Shown here: piece by piece, positions 1 to 5,756 of the stretch
How the letters are laid out: each line of letters begins with the position of its first letter
Numbering within the stretch: position 1 is the stretch's first letter
NCBI GenBank assembly: GCA_012719115.1
Contig: JAAYAZ010000147.1
Coordinates: forward strand, 1 to 5,756
DNA: 5,756 nt
Direction: 5' to 3'
From: Dehalococcoidales bacterium
Lineage (GTDB): Bacteria > Chloroflexota > Dehalococcoidia > Dehalococcoidales > UBA5627
Program-made: the position numbers and the translations under genes
The notes under the pieces: model-generated
The model's input: only the letters and a program-made list of their open reading frames with translations
Databases searched by the model: none
What the model was told of the DNA's origin: nothing

Positions 1-1185
1 CAGCCCTGCCATTAAAAGATAAATATTGGCTGACCCGTCAGGACTTCGGAATTCCACGGTTTGGCTTTCTCTGTTATTAACAGATACACCTGTATCCTGT
101 GGATTGGTCTCTTTGGCCATATTCCCTACATCCTGCCAGCCAAGGGGTACCCTAACCAGAACAGAACGATTACGGTCCCCCCAGCAGATGTTCGTGGGTG
201 CCTCCTGATGGGGTACCAACCTTAAAAATGATAAGGGGATAGTGTTACCAAAAGCAGTTAGGGAAGGGGCACAGGAAAGATATCCGGCAATTGTTTTCAG
301 TGCGTTGTCACTTAAACCTTTATTGTTTAAAAACATATTCCTTCCGTTTTTTACAAGCTTTGTATGAACATGAAGACCGCTGCCGGCATGCCCGACCATT
401 ATCTTGGGGGCAAAAGTAATATTTACTCCGTATTTATATCCTGTCCTTCTGATTATCCACTTGGCTATAGCAACCTGGTCTGCAGCATCTTCGACATCTA
501 TAGGCAAAAACTCGATTTCGTTTTGTTCCATCTCATTTTCTTCGCCATAGATATGACCAACTTCGGAATGTCCGTATTTAATTTGTCCGCCGCATTCCGA
601 TATAGCCTGCATCGCTTCAGCTCGCAAAAATTCCCATTTACAAAAAGGTGAAGATTCCTGGTATCCTCTCTGAACCGTAGCGCGGTATAAACTTTGCTTA
701 GGGGCTATTACATAGTATTCAAGTTCGCCCATTGCATGAAGTCTAAACCCGGTGCTTTTTTCCAACGAATTCTGGGCTTTAAACAATATATTTTCAGAGG
801 ATATATCAAGCCTTTCGCCTTTTTTATTAAAATAGGTGCATAGAATTTCAAGGGTCGGGATATCTTTTGAGAATGGGTTAACAAAAGCGGTTTTATAGCG
901 GGGAATAATATAGAGGTCACTGGAAGAAGTATCAATGTAGTTAAAAATGCTGGATCCGTCTACTCTTTCGCCGGCTGAAAGAATTGTATCAAGATGGGAC
1001 CTGCTTTCGATGACAAAATTGAGTGTTTTAAGTTTTCCATCCCCCCCTACATGACGCAGATTTACAGCCTTAATATCGTTATGCTCAACATATTTGATGA
1101 TATCCTGCTTTGTAAAATCATGGCATGGTTTATCCAGAAATTTTGATAACTTATTAGCGCTCATTTTGTAACTGTCTGAAGCCAT
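1..1185 (-). CDS. glnA: Glutamine synthetase-family enzyme (type I-like), N-terminal 395 codons, cut by the window edge
   Basis: Glutamine synthetase makes glutamine from glutamate, ammonia and ATP in the cytoplasm. The frame is open from ATG at 1185 to base 1, so the C-terminus lies outside. Visible family landmarks (Salmonella GlnA numbering in brackets) are the beta-grasp DGSSI at residues 76-80 (D50), GELEYY at 153-158 (E129, E131), HSEV at 206-209 (E212), QNEIEF at 221-226 (E220), GSGLHVH at 268-274 (H269), RLVPHQEAP at 322-330 (R321, E327), DRNRSVLVR at 337-345 (R339, R344) and VEFRSPDGSAN at 377-387 (E357, R359). Differences from the classical enzyme are about seven extra residues between the E212 and E220 equivalents, about 20 before E357, and Ala267 where N264 is expected. 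The start has GGGAG about 12 nt upstream; a second ATG at 1164 has no ribosome site. The fold is secure. The substrate could differ, as in gamma-glutamylamide ligases, so the symbol is used in the family sense. Confidence 0.88.
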   Translation of the reverse strand, partial: MASDSYKMSANKLSKFLDKPCHDFTKQDIIKYVEHNDIKAVNLRHVGGDGKLKTLNFVIESRSHLDTILSAGERVDGSSIFNYIDTSSSDLYIIPRYKTAFVNPFSKDIPTLEILCTYFNKKGERLDISSENILFKAQNSLEKSTGFRLHAMGELEYYVIAPKQSLYRATVQRGYQESSPFCKWEFLRAEAMQAISECGGQIKYGHSEVGHIYGEENEMEQNEIEFLPIDVEDAADQVAIAKWIIRRTGYKYGVNITFAPKIMVGHAGSGLHVHTKLVKNGRNMFLNNKGLSDNALKTIAGYLSCAPSLTAFGNTIPLSFLRLVPHQEAPTNICWGDRNRSVLVRVPLGWQDVGNMAKETNPQDTGVSVNNRESQTVEFRSPDGSANIYLLMAGL

Positions 1186-1306
1186 TAAATTATAATTCTC
1201 CCTCTCGAAATTTATCGACTGCGTTTATATTAATGTAAATCCGGGTAATGACCGGAATAAAAGTAAGCTGATGATAATGTTGAAAACAATATAATTATTA
1301 GAAAAA

Positions 1307-1335
1307 ATATTATCACTTGGGGCGAAATTTTACAA
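1307..1335 (-). promoter_or_regulatory. Candidate extended -10 promoter for the glutamine synthetase gene
   Basis: On the minus strand a TTGTAA box (1335-1330) is followed after 17 nt by TAATAT (1312-1307), preceded by TGA, which fits the extended -10 form TGnTAnnnT. Transcription would begin near 1300 and leave a leader of roughly 115 nt. The AT-rich setting makes chance matches common, so this is moderate evidence only. Confidence 0.4.
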
Positions 1336-1341
1336 TGTAAA
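1329..1341. promoter_or_regulatory. 13-bp palindrome over the candidate -35 box, possible operator
   Basis: TTTACA-A-TGTAAA is a perfect inverted repeat with 6-bp arms around one central base, and it covers the candidate -35 box of the glutamine synthetase promoter. A further AATGTAAAT copy occurs at 1232-1240 in the putative leader. The arms are in the opposite order to the GlnR/TnrA consensus TGTNA-N7-TNACA, so I do not assign it to those regulators. Confidence 0.3.
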
Positions 1342-1420
1342 TTAAACGGAGTGTATAAAAAATTGTTTCAATTAGGTTGAGATTTTTTATTTTTTAGGAG
1401 AAAAAACATCGTATTACAAG

Positions 1421-1484
1421 TGGTAAAACAGTTGTCCGCAATAATGAATGACTTATATGACAAAAAAATACCATAAAAACAGTT
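1421..1484. repeat. Short imperfect direct and inverted repeats at the 3' end of the carboxylase gene
   Basis: AAAACAGTT occurs at 1425-1433 and again at 1476-1484, the latter reaching into the carboxylase stop codon. The same stretch has nested inverted arms TGGTA/TACCA (1421-1425, 1469-1473) and TTGTC/GACAA (1432-1436, 1459-1463) around a 22-nt loop. The pairing is weak and interrupted by A-rich internal loops, so this is at best a poor terminator or an mRNA 3'-end structure. Confidence 0.25.
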
Positions 1485-2907
1485 ATTCGTCACCCTTGAA
1501 GTTAAAAATCTCGGAAAGGCGTTCAATTAACGGATAGTCTCGTTCCGCTATGCGTTTCATATTTACCTGTAATCCGGTTTCTCTTTTTATAAAGCCCGTT
1601 TCCAGATTTCCGGAAACGAAACGCGGATTCTCCATAATCGCTTTATGCAGGATGATATTGGTTTTTACGCCGACAATGATGTATTCATAAAGAGCGCGGC
1701 GCATACGTATTATTGTCTCGTTACGGTCCCTACCGTGAACAATTAACTTTGAAATCATCGGATGGTAGCAATCGGGAATAGTATATCCGTTGTGAACACC
1801 CGAATCGACACGGATGCCGATACCTCCCGGAGAACGATAACCTTTCAATGTTCCCGGAGAAGGCATAAAGTTATTCAAAGGGTCTTCCGCGTTAATACGG
1901 CATTCAATTGCCCATCCGGTCATCCTGACATCTTTCTGTTTAACAGACAGGGGTAAATCGGAAGCTATCCTGATTTGTTCTTTAACCAAGTCGATGCCGG
2001 TCACCATTTCGGTTACGCCGTGCTCAACCTGTATGCGGGCGTTTACTTCCAGGAAGTAATACTTCCCTTTTGAAAAAATAAATTCAACAGTTCCGGCGCC
2101 GATATATTTTAAAGAACGCGCCAGTTTAACAGCTTGATTGCCCATTTTTTTTCGCATTGAATCGTTTAGTGCTACTGAAGGTGATTCCTCGATAATCTTT
2201 CCATAATTTCGCTGTATGCTGCATTCACGTTCTCCCAGATGAACCACGTTGCCGAATTTATCGGCCAGAATCTGGAATTCTATATGGCGCGGGTTCACAA
2301 GATATTTCTCTATGTATATATCATTTGTTCCGAAACTGGATTGAGCTATGGACATAGAGGTAGCAATAGACTTTTCCAGTTCTTCTTCCGAATTGATAAT
2401 ACTCATACCGATACCACCGCCACCGTTAGCAGGTTTTATGATAACCGGATACCCGACTGTACGAACCATTTCCTTAACAACGTTTATATCCGATGCAGGC
2501 TCTTCGCTACCGGCTATTAAAGGAACCTTTACTTTAAGTGCTTCTTTGCGGGCAGCAACCTTATTTCCTGTAATTTTTAGCACCGAACTGGGAGGACCGA
2601 TAAAGGTTATACCGGCAATTTCACAGGCTTCTGCAAAATCCGGGTTCTCTGAAAGAAATCCGTAGCCCGGATGAATAGCGTCTGCATTGCAGTTTCTGGC
2701 GATTTCTATAATTTTATCAATATTAAGATAACTCTGTGATGCCGGTGCAGTTCCAAGTAAATAAGCCTCATCTGCATATTTCGAAAAAAGGGCATACTTA
2801 TCTGCTTCAGAATAAACCGCAACCGATTTTATTCCTAGTTCCCTGCAAGCTCGCATAATACGTATGGCGATTTCGCCACGGTTTGCTACCAATACTTTAC
2901 CGAGCAT
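1483..2907 (-). CDS. accC: Biotin carboxylase subunit (acetyl-/propionyl-CoA carboxylase or pyruvate carboxylase subunit A type)
   Basis: This ATP-grasp enzyme uses ATP and bicarbonate to carboxylate biotin on a carrier protein, the first half-reaction of acyl-CoA or pyruvate carboxylases. Landmarks (E. coli AccC numbering in brackets) are the N-terminal KVLVANRGEIA at 4-14, HPGYGFLSEN at 79-88, NKVAAR with Lys116 (K116), IIKPANGGGGIGM at 156-168 with Lys158 (K159), EKYLVNPRHIE with His208 (H209), Lys237 (K238), Glu275 and Glu287 (E276, E288), RIQVEHGVTE at 291-300 (R292, E296) and ECRINAEDP with Arg337 (R338). Catalytic and metal residues are kept. However, the QRRHQK motif reads QRNYGK at 232-237, and EHPVTE reads EHGVTE. 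At 474 residues it is about 25 longer than E. coli AccC, with the extra length at the C-terminus. The start has GGAGG seven nt upstream. No biotin carrier or carboxyltransferase is in view, so the final acceptor is unknown; accC is the family symbol. Confidence 0.93.
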   Translation of the reverse strand: MLGKVLVANRGEIAIRIMRACRELGIKSVAVYSEADKYALFSKYADEAYLLGTAPASQSYLNIDKIIEIARNCNADAIHPGYGFLSENPDFAEACEIAGITFIGPPSSVLKITGNKVAARKEALKVKVPLIAGSEEPASDINVVKEMVRTVGYPVIIKPANGGGGIGMSIINSEEELEKSIATSMSIAQSSFGTNDIYIEKYLVNPRHIEFQILADKFGNVVHLGERECSIQRNYGKIIEESPSVALNDSMRKKMGNQAVKLARSLKYIGAGTVEFIFSKGKYYFLEVNARIQVEHGVTEMVTGIDLVKEQIRIASDLPLSVKQKDVRMTGWAIECRINAEDPLNNFMPSPGTLKGYRSPGGIGIRVDSGVHNGYTIPDCYHPMISKLIVHGRDRNETIIRMRRALYEYIIVGVKTNIILHKAIMENPRFVSGNLETGFIKRETGLQVNMKRIAERDYPLIERLSEIFNFKGDE

Positions 2908-2913
2908 TCTTAT

Positions 2914-2920
2914 TCCTCCA
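2914..2920 (-). promoter_or_regulatory. Strong Shine-Dalgarno site of the biotin carboxylase gene
   Basis: The minus strand reads TGGAGGA here, with the GGAGG core ending seven nt before ATG at 2907. This fixes the carboxylase start and suggests efficient translation initiation. Confidence 0.8.
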
Positions 2921-2963
2921 AAGTGAATATTAGGTTAAGGAAATAGAGTCGAATCCGAAATGT

Positions 2964-2969
2964 ATTATA
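2964..2969 (-). promoter_or_regulatory. Possible -10 box in the gap upstream of the biotin carboxylase gene
   Basis: A consensus TATAAT lies on the minus strand about 56 nt before the carboxylase start. No good -35 box sits at the expected distance; the nearest TTGATA (3000-2995) is 25 nt away. The carboxylase may instead be read through from the repeat-protein gene, since the 94-bp gap shows no terminator hairpin. Confidence 0.22.
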
Positions 2970-3001
2970 TATAGAATTGTTTTTAGAATATCGTTATCAA
3001 T

Positions 3002-5407
3002 CTATCCGTTAGGGTCCAAACTGGCGTTAGGATATTGCTCCCTGTAACGATATTCGATATCTGTATCCATACTATAATTATAAGCGCTATCATTACGCAG
3101 CATTGCCATTCTGCGTCCAATCCAAAAACCGATGATGATAAGCACTATCAAGCCTGCTATTCCAATAAGCAGATAGGTAACCCACATTGGCCAGCCGGAG
3201 CCGACAATAAAGGTATCGGATACCCAGTCGCTTTCATTTCCCACTCCATCTATGGCTTTTACTCTCCAGTAGTAAGGATTATTTGCATTTACGGAATCAA
3301 GTTTGCTTTCCGTGCTCATTGTGTAACCGTTTACATTGATGCCGTCTATGTCAAGAATAAGCGTATCGAAAGTGGAATCAGCTGCAACCTGAAGTTTATA
3401 AGAAACACCACTCGGGTCACTGGAGGCGCTCCAATTAAATACAACCGGTTGCGGAGCTTTATTTCTTTCAACAGGGGAAACAAGTTCTACAGCCGGCGGG
3501 GGAATAGACTCGTAAACGTGCTCAAACAATGAGGTGGCAGCATTTGTTCCATCACTTGCTTCTATTGTATAAACGTTTTCAACAATATCAGGAAGTGTAA
3601 ACGAGGCATTAAAACTTCCGTTGATATTGGTTTTTACTGTACTCTTTAATGTATTAACGATGTCGTTATTATACTTTACACTGATTTTTTTATTGGGGAT
3701 ATAACCATACCCTGATATTTCAACCTCTTCCCCTGCTACACCTGTTATAATATTTGAAATAATACAGGGCTGCACGGTTATAGATGTACTGGCATTATTA
3801 TCGAAATTGTCGGTTACTTTTAATATATGAACCCCGTTGCTTTTCTCCGGTATGTTGAAACTGGCAGTAAAACTGCCGTAGCTATCAGTAAATATATTCC
3901 CCTGAATCATATCCAGTGTTATATTATCAATAGTAAAGGTAAGCATATTGTTAACTGAACTGCCGGAAGCAAAACCGGTGCCCGAAATCATAACCGTATC
4001 ATCATAAATAACTGTTTCATAATCGATTGAAATATCCGGCACTATATTAAACGAGGCGGAAGTTTCTTTTTCATCCTCGTTGACTGCCTTAATTGTATGC
4101 TCGCCAAAAGGTGCAGGTGGGACAGTTATCTCCGTAACAAAAGCCCCATTATTGTTTGTCTCGACTGTTGCCAGATTACCACTATCGAAAAAGATTGTTA
4201 TATCGGAAAGTGCAGAAAAACCGTTGCCCCGGACAATGATAGTTTCGCCAACCTTTTGTGCATCCGCGGAGATTGTAATATATGGCATAATTTCAAAAAA
4301 CGCTGTGGCTTCATTTTGATTAACGTCAGTAGCTTTTACTAAGTATTCACCTTGAGCAAGCTCCGGAACACATATGGTGGTCTCAAAAGCGCCGTAAGAA
4401 TCGGTTTGAATTGATTTTAAAATATTGTTATTAAAATAAATCGATACAGGTACACCGGCATCAAAGCTGGCACCGTTAACCGTTATCGAATCATTCACAA
4501 TGCCGGTTTCCTTATCAATAGAAATGCTTTGTTTAATTGTAAGAGTTGTAAAATTTTCATTTCCCATTGTATCAGCCGCCGATATACTGTAACTTCCTTT
4601 AGTAATTGTAGCGGGCAGATTAATAGTAACCGTGAATGAACCGTTACTATCGGTAACAACAGATGGTGTCGGCAACAAGGCCGAATTTAATTTGATAGTT
4701 ATCAATGAGGAACCGGCAAAGCCGCTTCCCGTAACAGTAATCTCTTCTCCTGCACCGCAGATATTATCTGACAGTATTATATTGGGAATGACGGCAAACT
4801 GTGCATATACCGAGCCGGTATTTCCGGAGCTGTCTACAGCTTTTATAATATGCGTTGCCTTGTTGGCAGGAGGAACCATAACGGTTGAAGCATTCAGGAC
4901 ACCGGAGTCATCCGCAGAGGAAATAATCAGGGGAATCGGCAGGTTATCCAAATATAAATAAACCGGGCCGGGGCTGAATCCATTGCCGGTAATAGTAATT
5001 TCATCACCTACATATGCTTCGATTCCCTCAACCTGTTCATCTATATAAATCTTAGGCCTTATATTGAAATCATCAGAGAAACTTGCACCGCTTCCTTCAA
5101 CGGTAACTAAAACAGTATATGTACCACGAGGCAGGACCGGTACCTGAAAAGTATATGTGAAAGAGTTATCGGTAATTGTTGCAGAACCAAGGTAAGTTCC
5201 ATTAAAAGTTATTATTGCTAATCCGCTGGTAACATTTCCAAATGTATATGAAATCTCTACTGTGTCGCCGGGAGCTCCGGAATATTGCGAAAGAGGCAGG
5301 TCGTTAGAAGCTGAAAAGGATGCATTGGGAACAGCAAAAAACAACAATATACCAGCTAATAATGTGACAAGTGCAACTTTAAAGACCTTATTCGTTTTTT
5401 TTATCAT
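3002..5407 (-). CDS. Secreted, membrane-anchored protein with seven Ig/IPT-like repeats, an FnIII-like module and a C-terminal membrane span
   Basis: I do not recognise a named gene. The predicted 801-residue protein begins with a signal peptide: Lys-rich start, hydrophobic core at about 11-26, cleavage probably near 33-34. Seven related units of 80-90 residues follow (about 40-636), each built on a GD-x-ITI-x-GxGF start, a TDSxGSF-like middle and an H-x-IKAxD-like end, as in IPT/TIG or other bacterial Ig-like domains. Next is an FnIII-like module (637-736) with FNWSASSDPSG, YYWRVKAID and a late Trp. A single membrane span (about 742-763) ends in GRR, then a polar 38-residue tail with five tyrosines. 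By the positive-inside rule the repeats face outward and the tail lies in the cytoplasm. No catalytic motif, sortase signal or lipobox is seen. A cell-surface adhesion, scaffold or binding role is inference. The start at 5407 is preferred over ATG 5419 because GAGGcGAT precedes it, matching the 16S anti-Shine-Dalgarno, while 5419 has no ribosome site. Confidence 0.85.
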   Translation of the reverse strand: MIKKTNKVFKVALVTLLAGILLFFAVPNASFSASNDLPLSQYSGAPGDTVEISYTFGNVTSGLAIITFNGTYLGSATITDNSFTYTFQVPVLPRGTYTVLVTVEGSGASFSDDFNIRPKIYIDEQVEGIEAYVGDEITITGNGFSPGPVYLYLDNLPIPLIISSADDSGVLNASTVMVPPANKATHIIKAVDSSGNTGSVYAQFAVIPNIILSDNICGAGEEITVTGSGFAGSSLITIKLNSALLPTPSVVTDSNGSFTVTINLPATITKGSYSISAADTMGNENFTTLTIKQSISIDKETGIVNDSITVNGASFDAGVPVSIYFNNNILKSIQTDSYGAFETTICVPELAQGEYLVKATDVNQNEATAFFEIMPYITISADAQKVGETIIVRGNGFSALSDITIFFDSGNLATVETNNNGAFVTEITVPPAPFGEHTIKAVNEDEKETSASFNIVPDISIDYETVIYDDTVMISGTGFASGSSVNNMLTFTIDNITLDMIQGNIFTDSYGSFTASFNIPEKSNGVHILKVTDNFDNNASTSITVQPCIISNIITGVAGEEVEISGYGYIPNKKISVKYNNDIVNTLKSTVKTNINGSFNASFTLPDIVENVYTIEASDGTNAATSLFEHVYESIPPPAVELVSPVERNKAPQPVVFNWSASSDPSGVSYKLQVAADSTFDTLILDIDGINVNGYTMSTESKLDSVNANNPYYWRVKAIDGVGNESDWVSDTFIVGSGWPMWVTYLLIGIAGLIVLIIIGFWIGRRMAMLRNDSAYNYSMDTDIEYRYREQYPNASLDPNG
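3119..3184 (-). other. C-terminal transmembrane segment of the repeat protein
   Basis: This codes for roughly 22 hydrophobic residues running from WVTYLLIG to IIGFWI, immediately followed by GRR and a further Arg, a typical stop-transfer signal. The extracellular side is the Ser-Gly-Trp-Pro stretch after the FnIII-like module. It is the only strong hydrophobic segment apart from the signal peptide. Confidence 0.85.
3500..5290 (-). repeat. Seven tandem Ig/IPT-like protein repeats within the surface protein gene
   Basis: Approximate DNA limits of the units in transcription order are 5290-5051, 5047-4781, 4780-4523, 4522-4277, 4276-4031, 4030-3761 and 3760-3500. The similarity is at protein level; the DNA copies are clearly diverged, so this is an old duplication and not a recent slippage array. 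The key GxGF motif reads GNGF, GSGF, GASF, GNGF, GTGF and GYGY in units two to seven. The first unit lacks it and is the most diverged. Unit six carries extra residues in its first half (SSVNNMLTF). Confidence 0.8.
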
Positions 5408-5474
5408 ATCGCCTCTCATTTTATACTAAACAATAGAGTTTATATATATATTGTACCAAATAACCACCAATATT

Positions 5475-5502
5475 ATATTAATATAGAAAAGAAAATTGTC
5501 AA
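5475..5502 (-). promoter_or_regulatory. Sigma-70-like promoter for the repeat-protein gene
   Basis: The minus strand has a perfect TTGACA -35 box (5502-5497). A TAATAT box (5480-5475) follows after 16 nt; an overlapping TATAAT (5477-5472) would give a 19-nt spacer. Transcription would start near 5468, leaving a leader of about 60 nt. A second possible start is an extended -10, TGG-TACAAT, with TACAAT at 5455-5450. This promoter may also serve the downstream carboxylase. Confidence 0.6.
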
Positions 5503-5621
5503 GAAATTTGATAGTAATGACGATATATAACAGATTTCCGCAAAACAGTATCAATAAGTATTAATATTTTCTTTTCAGGCATTTACAAAGATAATAAAAC
5601 AGCTTATTATATTGACGAGTA

Positions 5622-5630
5622 TGCTATACA
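5622..5630 (+). promoter_or_regulatory. Weak plus-strand extended -10 candidate
   Basis: TGC-TATACA fits an extended -10 element about 114 nt before the GTG at 5744. No good -35 box is found 16-18 nt upstream. It is the best sigma-70-like candidate for the rightward gene but could be chance in such AT-rich DNA. Confidence 0.25.
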
Positions 5631-5743
5631 TTTATTGAAACGGTGTATTTGTATTTCAAGTTATATTTAAATCATATATCTTAAATGTGGTTTTTCATTG
5701 CTCTATTTTAAAATAAAATTTATTAAGAAAGGAGGGAAGCAGG

Positions 5744-5756
5744 GTGGTTGATAAGG
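5744..5756 (+). CDS. Probable start of a rightward gene cut by the window edge
   Basis: AAAGGAGG (5728-5735) is a near-perfect ribosome binding site. Eight nt after it comes GTG, then codons for Val, Asp and Lys before the window ends. The strong site next to otherwise uniform AT-rich DNA is the main evidence. Only four codons are visible, so no product can be proposed. TTG at 5749 is a less well placed alternative start. Confidence 0.45.

Larger units (their letters stand above)
1186..1482. other. AT-rich intergenic gap between carboxylase and glutamine synthetase genes
   Basis: No convincing reading frame is seen in this 297-bp stretch. It holds a candidate promoter with an overlapping palindrome (near 1307-1341), a weak 5-bp hairpin (TCCGG/CCGGA at 1240-1256, 7-nt loop) that would lie in the glutamine synthetase leader, and a short imperfect repeat next to the carboxylase stop codon. 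No GC-rich stem followed by a T-run is seen, so I cannot place a terminator after the carboxylase gene. Confidence 0.6.
5408..5743. other. AT-rich divergent intergenic region
   Basis: This 336-bp stretch separates the minus-strand repeat protein from the plus-strand gene at the right edge. I see no coding frame and no RNA gene. It holds a good promoter facing the repeat gene (5475-5502), a TATATATATA tract at 5441-5450, and a weaker plus-strand promoter candidate near 5622-5630. TTGAAA and TTTCAA form a 6-bp inverted repeat with a 13-nt spacer at 5635-5659; its meaning is unknown. Confidence 0.6.

Noticed and set aside
26..651. Plus-strand open frames at 26-208 and 364-651
   Set aside because: They are antisense to the glutamine synthetase gene, have no ribosome site and give no recognisable protein.
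708..935. A 75-codon minus-strand open frame
   Set aside because: It lies wholly inside the glutamine synthetase gene in a different frame, and the glutamine synthetase frame carries clear family motifs through the same bases.
1..1185. Frameshift or pseudogene in the glutamine synthetase gene
   Set aside because: I translated the minus strand from 1185 to base 1 and found one continuous frame with motifs in the right order; it is simply cut by the window edge.
1240..1256. TCCGG/CCGGA hairpin as a terminator or riboswitch
   Set aside because: The stem is only 5 bp and no T-run follows on either strand. No riboswitch core could be recognised in the leader.
1762..2665. Plus-strand open frames of 64-105 codons at 1762-1956, 2239-2520 and 2348-2665
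   Set aside because: They are antisense to conserved biotin carboxylase motifs; two overlap each other in different frames, as expected of shadows.
2908..3001. Terminator between repeat protein and carboxylase
   Set aside because: No stem with a following T-run is seen on the minus strand in this 94-bp gap.
3035..4961. Plus-strand open frames, the longest 165 codons at 3035-3532
   Set aside because: They are antisense to the repeat protein; their length reflects the low stop-codon density opposite a Thr/Ser/Asn-rich gene and no family feature is visible.
3500..5290. CRISPR-like or DNA-level tandem repeat in the repeat-protein gene
   Set aside because: The units are about 240-270 bp long and diverged in DNA; the periodicity is in the protein.

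Overview
The window is AT-rich bacterial DNA with three large genes on the minus strand and the likely first codons of a fourth gene on the plus strand at the right edge. Read in transcription order (right to left), the minus-strand genes are a secreted, membrane-anchored repeat protein (5407-3002), a biotin carboxylase (2907-1483) and the first 395 codons of a glutamine synthetase-family enzyme (1185 to beyond base 1). Sigma-70-like promoter elements and Shine-Dalgarno sites (GGAGG before the carboxylase, GAGGcGAT before the repeat protein, AGGAGG before the edge gene) point to a bacterium rather than an archaeon. The repeat protein combines Ig/IPT-like repeats, an FnIII-like module, one C-terminal membrane span ending in GRR and a short tail. 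In my recollection this resembles uncultured Dehalococcoidia/Chloroflexota, but that placement is a low-confidence inference.

Region by region: 1-1185 codes for the glutamine synthetase relative, reading off the left edge with no internal stop. 1186-1482 is an AT-rich gap with a plausible extended -10 promoter for that gene, overlapped by a 13-bp palindrome. 1483-2907 codes for the biotin carboxylase. 2908-3001 is a 94-bp gap with a strong Shine-Dalgarno site, a possible -10 box and no visible terminator. 3002-5407 codes for the repeat protein. 5408-5743 is a very AT-rich divergent promoter region with a consensus TTGACA box facing the repeat gene. At 5744 a GTG with a good ribosome binding site opens a plus-strand gene that runs off the window.

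The biotin carboxylase is an ATP-grasp enzyme that needs a biotin carrier and a carboxyltransferase; neither is encoded here. Its link to the surface protein is only co-orientation and a short gap, so co-transcription is possible but a shared function is not shown. The glutamine synthetase relative probably has its own promoter. No RNA gene, CRISPR array, insertion sequence or phage gene is visible. The items most worth a second look are the departures from family consensus in both enzymes and the architecture of the repeat protein; I see no clear evidence of a wholly new multi-gene system.
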